Assembly: GCF_028993615.1 (NCBI RefSeq)
Contig: NZ_CP118632.1
Span: 744,001 to 808,000 of the forward strand
Direction of reading: 5' to 3'
Length of the DNA: 64,000 bases
DNA from: Herbaspirillum sp. WKF16
Lineage (GTDB): Bacteria > Pseudomonadota > Gammaproteobacteria > Burkholderiales > Burkholderiaceae_D
Positions 59,592 to 64,000 of the stretch are shown in pieces. Positions within the stretch are counted from its first letter, which is position 1. Each line of letters starts with the position of its first letter. The notes beneath the pieces were generated by a model, which saw only the letters and a program-made list of their open reading frames with translations, ran no database searches and was not told where the DNA came from. The position numbers and the translations under genes are program-made.

Positions 59592-59969
59592 ATGGCCAGC
59601 AAAAAAATCGCATCGGTTCTGATCGCCACCACACTTCTCGCGTCGGCCGCCGCCGTCAGCACGCCCGCCATGGCGCATGGCCGCGGCGGCAATGACGGCG
59701 TCGCCATCGCCGCCGGCATCATCGGCGCGGTTGCCATCGGATCCCTGATCGCCAACGCCAATTCCGCCCCGGCCCAGCCGGTCTACCAAGCGCCGCCTCA
59801 GCAGGTCTATTACCAGGCGCCGCAGCCGGTGTACTACCAGCCGCCGCAACGGGTGTACTACGAGCAGCCGCGCTACTATGCGCCGCCGCCGCGTCCGGTG
59901 CGCTACGTCGAGCGCACCGAGGTGCGCAGCTACCGCTACGACGACCGTCCTTACTACTACGGCCGTTGA
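59592..59969 (+). CDS. Exported Tyr/Pro/Gln-rich low-complexity protein
   Basis: 125 residues after the ribosome site ACAGGAGCC. Signal peptide to about residue 29 (STPAMA-HG), a Gly/Ala-rich hydrophobic stretch (35-53, GVAIAAGIIGAVAIGSLIA) that could be a membrane or glycine-zipper helix, then repeats of the form P-x-x-VYYQ-x-P (about 62-100) and an Arg/Tyr-rich end (RSYRYDDRPYYYGR). I recognise no enzymatic domain. The layout resembles small surface or envelope proteins with PXPV-like repeats. Preceded by an AT-rich promoter region and closed by a strong terminator. Confidence 0.75.
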   Translation: MASKKIASVLIATTLLASAAAVSTPAMAHGRGGNDGVAIAAGIIGAVAIGSLIANANSAPAQPVYQAPPQQVYYQAPQPVYYQPPQRVYYEQPRYYAPPPRPVRYVERTEVRSYRYDDRPYYYGR

Positions 59970-60007
59970 GCGCGCGCCGGGCGCCGGCATCCATCCGGTC
60001 TTGAGGA

Positions 60008-60040
60008 GAAACGGGCAGCCTGTGGGCTGCCCGTTTCTTT
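60008..60040 (+). terminator. Terminator after the Tyr/Pro/Gln-rich gene
   Basis: A perfect 13-bp stem (GAAACGGGCAGCC with GGCTGCCCGTTTC), 4-base loop, and a short T run. Confidence 0.88.
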
Positions 60041-60161
60041 TGCGGCCAAGCCACTGCAGGCTTGTTGGAAACTGACAATTTTGTCATTCAAATGTCATCC
60101 GAATGACGCCTTTGCCTGACTACGATGATCGATCCTCAACCCCCTCCCGAGGCTCGATCCC

Positions 60162-60788
60162 ATGAACGTATCCCCAGTCAAATTCCTACGCGGCGCCGTT
60201 GCATCGGCCCTGCTCGCAAGCGGTCTCGTCACCGGCGCGGCCATGGCCCAGGCGCCGGCCCAGACCGGCATTCGCGGCACCATCGTCTCGGTGGGCGCCG
60301 ACAAGCTGGTCGTCAAAAGCAATCGCGGCGGCGAGCAGGCCGTCGCGCTCGACAAGGACACCCGGGTAGCGGCGATCTCGCTGGCCAACATCAATGACAT
60401 CAAGCCCGGCAGCTACATCGGCGCGGCCGGCATTCCACAGCCCGACGGCTCGCAAAAGGCGCTGGAAGTGCACGTGTTCCCGCCGGCGATGGCCGGCACC
60501 GGCGACGGCCACCGCCCGTTCGACCTGGCGCCCAACAGCACCATGACCAACGGCACCGTGGGCGACGTCGTGGCCAGCAGCGGTCGCACCCTCACGCTCA
60601 AGTACAAGGACGGCGAGAAGAAGATCGTGGTGCCTGAAGACGTGCCCATCGTCAACATCGAAGCAGGCGAGCGCTCCATGCTGGTCGCCGGCGCCAAGGT
60701 GGTCGTGCGCGCGCGCAAGAACCCGGACGGCAGCATGACCGCCGCCTCGGTCAGCGTGGGCAAGAACGGCGTCACTCCGCCGATGTAA
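60162..60788 (+). CDS. Exported DUF5666-type protein
   Basis: 208 residues, signal peptide ending AMA-QA (residue 30). The mature part has two repeats of an OB-like beta unit: IRGTIVSVGADKLVVKSNRG with VALDKDTRV, and VGDVVASSGRTLTLKYKDG with IVVPEDVPIV. This fits DUF5666, a periplasmic family of unknown function. Its TAA stop overlaps a possible ATG of the cytochrome gene (TAATG), so it belongs to the three-gene operon with the cytochrome b and the molybdo-oxidoreductase. Confidence 0.85.
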   Translation: MNVSPVKFLRGAVASALLASGLVTGAAMAQAPAQTGIRGTIVSVGADKLVVKSNRGGEQAVALDKDTRVAAISLANINDIKPGSYIGAAGIPQPDGSQKALEVHVFPPAMAGTGDGHRPFDLAPNSTMTNGTVGDVVASSGRTLTLKYKDGEKKIVVPEDVPIVNIEAGERSMLVAGAKVVVRARKNPDGSMTAASVSVGKNGVTPPM

Positions 60789-60808
60789 TGGACGCAAGAG
60801 GCGCATCG

Positions 60809-61423
60809 ATGTCCCGCAAGCTCATCCTCCATCCGCTGGCCGTTCGCATTGCCCATTGGCTCAATGCGCTGGCCATCGGCTGCATGCTCAGCAGCGGCTG
60901 GGGCATCTATAACGCCTCGCCGATCTTCGACTTCAGGTTCCCGGCCTGGGCGACCCTGGGCGGCTGGCTGGGCGGCGCCATCGCCTGGCATTTCGCGGCG
61001 ATGTGGCTGCTGGTGGCCAACGGACTGTTCTATCTCGCCTACGGCGCCGCCAGCGGGCATTTCCGCCGCCATCTGCTGCCGCTGAGCGCGCGCGATGTGC
61101 TGGCCGACGCGGGCAAGGCCTTGCGCTTTCGCCTGCCGCATCGGCCCGGCATCTACAACGCCGTGCAGAAATTGCTGTACTGGGCAGTGATGCTGCTGGG
61201 CGTGCTGGTGGTGCTGTCCGGCCTCTCCATCTGGAAACCGGTGCAGCTGGACTGGCTGGTCGACCTGTTCGGCGGTTTCGATTTCGCGCGCAAGGTGCAT
61301 TTCGCCGCCATGGCCGGCATCGGCGGGTTCGTGGTGGTGCACCTCGCGCTGGTGGCGATCGTCCCCAAGACCCTGTTGCCCATGGTGACCGGGCGCTCGC
61401 ATGCGAAGGAGGCAATGCGATGA
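60809..61423 (+). CDS. Membrane cytochrome b of the b561/hydrogenase type
   Basis: 204 residues from MSRKLILHPL at 60809, seven bases after AAGAGG; the ATG at 60788 would overlap the previous stop and add seven residues. Four to five membrane helices with candidate haem His in HPLAVRIAHWLNAL, AWHFAAMWLL, KVHFAAMAGIG and VVVHLALVAI. It probably gives or takes electrons for the molybdo-oxidoreductase encoded next, with which it overlaps by four bases. It is not the usual MsrQ partner of MsrP. Confidence 0.9.
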   Translation: MSRKLILHPLAVRIAHWLNALAIGCMLSSGWGIYNASPIFDFRFPAWATLGGWLGGAIAWHFAAMWLLVANGLFYLAYGAASGHFRRHLLPLSARDVLADAGKALRFRLPHRPGIYNAVQKLLYWAVMLLGVLVVLSGLSIWKPVQLDWLVDLFGGFDFARKVHFAAMAGIGGFVVVHLALVAIVPKTLLPMVTGRSHAKEAMR

Positions 61424-62187
61424 GCGGAAAAGATGACCGTGCTGCCGCCAGGATCCGGCTGGCCGACCACCGGACGGCGCTGGTGAAAGTCGAGCGCCGG
61501 CTCCTGTTGAAATCGGCGCTGTCGCTGGGCGCGCTGTCCATGCTCTCGGGCTGCGACCTGCAGGACAACGACAGCGTCGACAAGGCCTTGTGGGCCATGT
61601 CCCGCTGGAACGACCGGGTCCAGGCCCTGCTGTTTCGCGGCGACAAGCTGGCGCCGACCTATGCCGCCAGCCAGATCACCAATCCCTTCCCCTTCAATGC
61701 GTTCTACGACGAGTTCAACGCGCCGGAGATCGACGGCGCCGACTGGCGCCTGGAGGTATCCGGCCTGGTGCGCGACAAGCAGCCATGGACGCTCGATCGC
61801 CTGCGCACCCTGCCGCAGGCCGGGCAGATCACGCGGCATATCTGCATCGAAGGCTGGAGCGCCATCGGCCAGTGGTCGGGCGTTCCGCTGAAGGCATTCT
61901 TGCAGGCGATCGGCGCCGACCTGTCGGCGAAGTACGTCGGCTTCAAATGCGCCGACCGCTATTACTCCAGCCTGGACATGCCGACGGCCTTGCACCCGCA
62001 GACCATCCTGGCGCTGGACTTCGGCCGTGAGCCGCTGCCGGTCTCCTACGGCTTCCCCCTCAAGGTGCGGGTGCCGACCAAGTTGGGGTTCAAGAATCCC
62101 AAGCACGTCGTCGCCATCTACGTGAGCAACCAGAACCCCGGGGGCTATTGGGAGGACCAGGGCTACAACTGGTTCAGCGGCATCTGA
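61420..62187 (+). CDS. Molybdopterin oxidoreductase of the SUOX/MsrP family, predicted Tat lipoprotein
   Basis: 255 residues from the ATG at 61420 (GAAGGAGG ribosome site). The N-terminus has a twin arginine (VERRLLLKSALS, R26/R27) and a lipobox LSGC with C45, so it should be exported folded by Tat and anchored by lipid. The sulfite-oxidase fold follows; C142 in RHICIEGWSAIGQW is the likely molybdenum ligand. The C-terminus has VPTKLGFKNPKHVVAIYVSN. Size and fold are like MsrP (YedY), the methionine sulfoxide reductase, but the substrate is unproven. Confidence 0.9.
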   Translation: MSGKDDRAAARIRLADHRTALVKVERRLLLKSALSLGALSMLSGCDLQDNDSVDKALWAMSRWNDRVQALLFRGDKLAPTYAASQITNPFPFNAFYDEFNAPEIDGADWRLEVSGLVRDKQPWTLDRLRTLPQAGQITRHICIEGWSAIGQWSGVPLKAFLQAIGADLSAKYVGFKCADRYYSSLDMPTALHPQTILALDFGREPLPVSYGFPLKVRVPTKLGFKNPKHVVAIYVSNQNPGGYWEDQGYNWFSGI

Positions 62188-62206
62188 GGACGGCGCCGTA
62201 CCAATG

Positions 62207-62234
62207 AAAAAGCCCGCGCAGAGCGGGCTTTTTT
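62207..62234. terminator. Bidirectional terminator between the oxidoreductase operon and gloA
   Basis: A 6-bp GC stem extended by A/T pairs (AAAAAGCCCGC with GCGGGCTTTTTT) and a 5-base loop. Confidence 0.88.
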
Positions 62235-62255
62235 ACGACTGGCGGAACGCGCCGC

Positions 62256-62660
62256 TCAATCGGGAGCGTCGGACCGTTCCTTCTTTTGGATGAACTCGAT
62301 CTTGTAGCCATCCGGATCCGCCACGAAAGCGATCACCGTCTTGCCGTGCTTCATCGGCCCGGCTTCGCGGGTCACGCTGCCGCCTTTTTGCTTGACCGCT
62401 TCGCAGGCGGCATAGGCGTCTTCCACTTCCAGCGCGATGTGGCCGTAGCCGGTGCCGAGGTCGTACTTGTCGGTGTCCCAGTTGTGGGTCAGTTCCAGCA
62501 CGGTATGGCTGCTTTCCTCGCCGTAGCCGACGAAGGCCAGCGTGAACTTGCCGTCGGGGTAGTCGTTCCGGCGCAGCAGCTTCATGCCCAGCACGGTGGT
62601 GTAGAAGTCGATGGAGCGATCCAGATTGCCCACTCGGAGCATGGTGTGCAGCATTCGCAT
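62256..62660 (-). CDS. gloA: Lactoylglutathione lyase (glyoxalase I)
   Basis: 134 residues. Converts the hemithioacetal of methylglyoxal and glutathione to lactoylglutathione. The four metal ligands match the E. coli enzyme exactly in position: H5, E56, H74 and E122. Short length and lack of insertions suggest the nickel-type class. Followed on the same strand, upstream, by the YgjP-type gene with a 91-base gap; it could have its own promoter there. Confidence 0.98.
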   Translation of the reverse strand: MRMLHTMLRVGNLDRSIDFYTTVLGMKLLRRNDYPDGKFTLAFVGYGEESSHTVLELTHNWDTDKYDLGTGYGHIALEVEDAYAACEAVKQKGGSVTREAGPMKHGKTVIAFVADPDGYKIEFIQKKERSDAPD

Positions 62661-62751
62661 GAGATTCCTCTTATTGGGTAGGTTGATACGGTAGGTGAAA
62701 CACCTGCCTGGGAAGTCGGCGCCGGCGCGCCGGACGCCTGCGGAAAACGGG

Positions 62752-63867
62752 TCAGAAGATCGGCAGCGTTTCCGGCGCGTTCTCGCGCAGGGCCCGCTTG
62801 GCCGTTTCGAATTCAGGGAAGATCGACTGCACGGTGGCCCAGAACTCCGGGCCGTGGTTCATTTCGCGCAGGTGCGCCAGTTCGTGCGCGATCACGTAGT
62901 CGATCAGCGGCAGCGCGAAGTGCATCAGTCGCCAGTTCAGGCGGATGCGGCCGTCGGAGGTGCACGAACCCCACTGCGTGGTGGCCGAGGACAGCGCGAA
63001 CGAGCGGTAGCTCACGCCCAGTTTTTCCGCATAGACCATCAGGCGCTTGCCGAACAGCTCCTCGGCGCGCGCCTGCAGCCAGCCTTGCACGCGGTCCTTG
63101 AGCTGCTGCTCGCCGGCGTCGGCCGGCAGGCTGACGTTGAGTTCGCGGGTTTCTTCGTCCAGCTGCACGCCGGCGCGCTGGCCGGCGCGGATGCGCAGCG
63201 TGATGTCGTGGCCGAGGTAGGGCAGGGTGGCGCCGTCGCGCCATTGCATCTGCGGCTGCAGGCGGCGCGCCGAGCGCTCGCGGCGTTCGTTGAGCTTGGT
63301 CAGGATCCAGCGCTGCTTCTCGCGGATGGCGTTCTCGATCTCGCCGATGGTCACCCACTTGGGCGCGGTCACGCGCAGGCCTTCGTCGCTGACCAGGAAA
63401 CCGATGGTGCTGCGCTTGGAGCGCAGCAGCGCGTAGTCGATGGTGTGCTCGCCCAGCAGGATGCGGCGCTTGCCGTCGGCCGGCTTGCCGGTCGGCGGCG
63501 GCACCAGGGTGTTGACGGGCGTGGGCGGCGCGGCGATCACCGGCGGCGGCAGCGGCGCGGCGTGCACCACCGGCGCGGGCGTGACGATCAGCGGCGTTTG
63601 CACCGTGGGCGAGGCCAGCGCCGGGCCGGGTTCGGCCGGGGAAGCTTCAGGTTGCGCGGACGGCTCGGCCTGCTCCGGTTCCGGAGCGAACAAATCCAGT
63701 TGCAGCGAAAGCTGGTTGGGATTGGTCTTGGGTTTGCGAAGCAGTTTCAAGGGAGTCGCGGCGTCCTGATGATGCTGTGTTGGCGATGGGCTAACTAAAG
63801 CTGGCGGAATCGGAGGAATCAGCGGAGCCGCCCGCGGCTTGCCGCGGCGGGCTGTTCTTGTAGGCAC
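62752..63867 (-). CDS. YgjP-type zinc metallopeptidase (SprT-like, DUF45)
   Basis: 371 residues if the GTG at 63867 is used. The C-terminal 230 residues are the conserved YgjP domain with zinc site [11 protein letters not shown] (H328, H332, H338) and the preceding [19 protein letters not shown]. The first 130 residues are Pro/Ala-rich low complexity, not shared with YgjP. The GTG start has no ribosome site and lies 77 bases inside plsC; a TTG at 63750, after the plsC stop, would give 332 residues. The start is therefore uncertain; the domain is not. Substrate unknown. Confidence 0.88.
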   Translation of the reverse strand: MPTRTARRGKPRAAPLIPPIPPALVSPSPTQHHQDAATPLKLLRKPKTNPNQLSLQLDLFAPEPEQAEPSAQPEASPAEPGPALASPTVQTPLIVTPAPVVHAAPLPPPVIAAPPTPVNTLVPPPTGKPADGKRRILLGEHTIDYALLRSKRSTIGFLVSDEGLRVTAPKWVTIGEIENAIREKQRWILTKLNERRERSARRLQPQMQWRDGATLPYLGHDITLRIRAGQRAGVQLDEETRELNVSLPADAGEQQLKDRVQGWLQARAEELFGKRLMVYAEKLGVSYRSFALSSATTQWGSCTSDGRIRLNWRLMHFALPLIDYVIAHELAHLREMNHGPEFWATVQSIFPEFETAKRALRENAPETLPIF

Positions 63868-64000
63868 CCGGCGAAATCACGCGCATCTCGGATTCTATCC
63901 AATTTTCGACGCGTTCGTTCAATTCGGCCGGATTCAAGCCCTCGGGCGAAATCGGCTTGCCGATCGAGACGATGATGGTGCCGGGCTTCTTGACGAAGGT
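63791..64000 (-). CDS. plsC: 1-acyl-sn-glycerol-3-phosphate acyltransferase (partial, N-terminus off the window)
   Basis: Only the last 69 residues are visible. The segment TFVKKPGTIIVSIGKPISPEG followed by ELNERVENWIESEMR is typical of the end of PlsC, which adds the second acyl chain to make phosphatidic acid. A Ser/Ala-rich tail ([16 protein letters not shown]) follows. The catalytic HX4D motif is outside the window. The stop overlaps the possible start of the YgjP-type gene. Confidence 0.8.
   Translation of the reverse strand, partial: TFVKKPGTIIVSIGKPISPEGLNPAELNERVENWIESEMRVISPGAYKNSPPRQAAGGSADSSDSASFS

Overview
The window is about 64 kb of GC-rich chromosomal DNA, almost fully packed with ordinary genes. 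It fits a betaproteobacterium of the order Burkholderiales, most likely Oxalobacteraceae and close to Herbaspirillum. This assignment is inference, from gene order (recA-recX-sucC-sucD-terC-pilA; amgK-murU divergent from lptD-surA-pdxA-rsmA; a hemP/bfd/tonB/exbBD iron block beside bfr) and protein character. I could not run a database search. I see no rRNA, tRNA, CRISPR array, insertion sequence, prophage or integration scar.

Layout. 1-2192: a TctE/TctD-like two-component pair on the minus strand, with the kinase cut by the window edge. 2567-4880: a small exported protein, a Tim44-domain membrane protein and an OsmC peroxidase, all plus strand. 4937-7982: a minus-strand sulfonate-type ABC uptake cluster with two binding proteins and one permease but no ATPase. 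8132-10368: a soluble minimal histidine kinase and a REC-TPR response regulator. 10739-16734: recA (with a LexA box), recX, sucCD, terC and a type IV pilin. 16818-22692: moaC, an M48 protease, an unknown conserved protein, a YheT-type hydrolase, an NTF2-fold protein, a zinc-finger protein and azlCD. 22863-30475: lower glycolysis (pgk, pyk, fba), then purC-purE-purK and a Sua5/TsaC tRNA-modification enzyme. 30786-34824: ompW, flavin reductase, msrA, cfa, pdxH. 35018-38552: two YceI proteins with a cytochrome b561, then purB. 38777-43062: a GST, bacterioferritin and a Fur-type iron operon. 43290-48445: mnmA, a Nudix hydrolase and a split transhydrogenase operon carrying panD between its subunit genes. 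48528-53631: upp, a UbiH-family hydroxylase, pepP, murU, amgK. 53729-59433: lptD-surA-pdxA-rsmA. 59592-64000: a Tyr/Pro/Gln-rich exported protein, a DUF5666 / cytochrome b / Tat-lipoprotein molybdo-oxidoreductase operon, gloA, a YgjP-type metalloprotease and the end of plsC.

How the genes work together. The window mixes envelope building (LptD, SurA, AmgK/MurU recycling, Cfa, OmpW), iron handling (Fur-box operon plus Bfr/Bfd), redox and stress repair (OsmC, MsrA, GloA, transhydrogenase, YceI/cytochrome b561, a molybdo-oxidoreductase) and central metabolism. Many neighbours share ATGA or TAATG overlaps, so translation is probably coupled. Transcription units are separated by strong hairpin terminators, several of them symmetrical and serving convergent genes.

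I did not find a convincing undescribed system. The points most worth a second look are panD inside the pnt operon, the ATPase-less sulfonate cluster, the minimal kinase/REC-TPR pair, the unknown 107-residue protein inside the Fur operon, a second LexA-like palindrome upstream of sucC, the Tat-lipoprotein oxidoreductase operon, a possible ferroxidase-ligand change in Bfr and a two-cysteine LptD.
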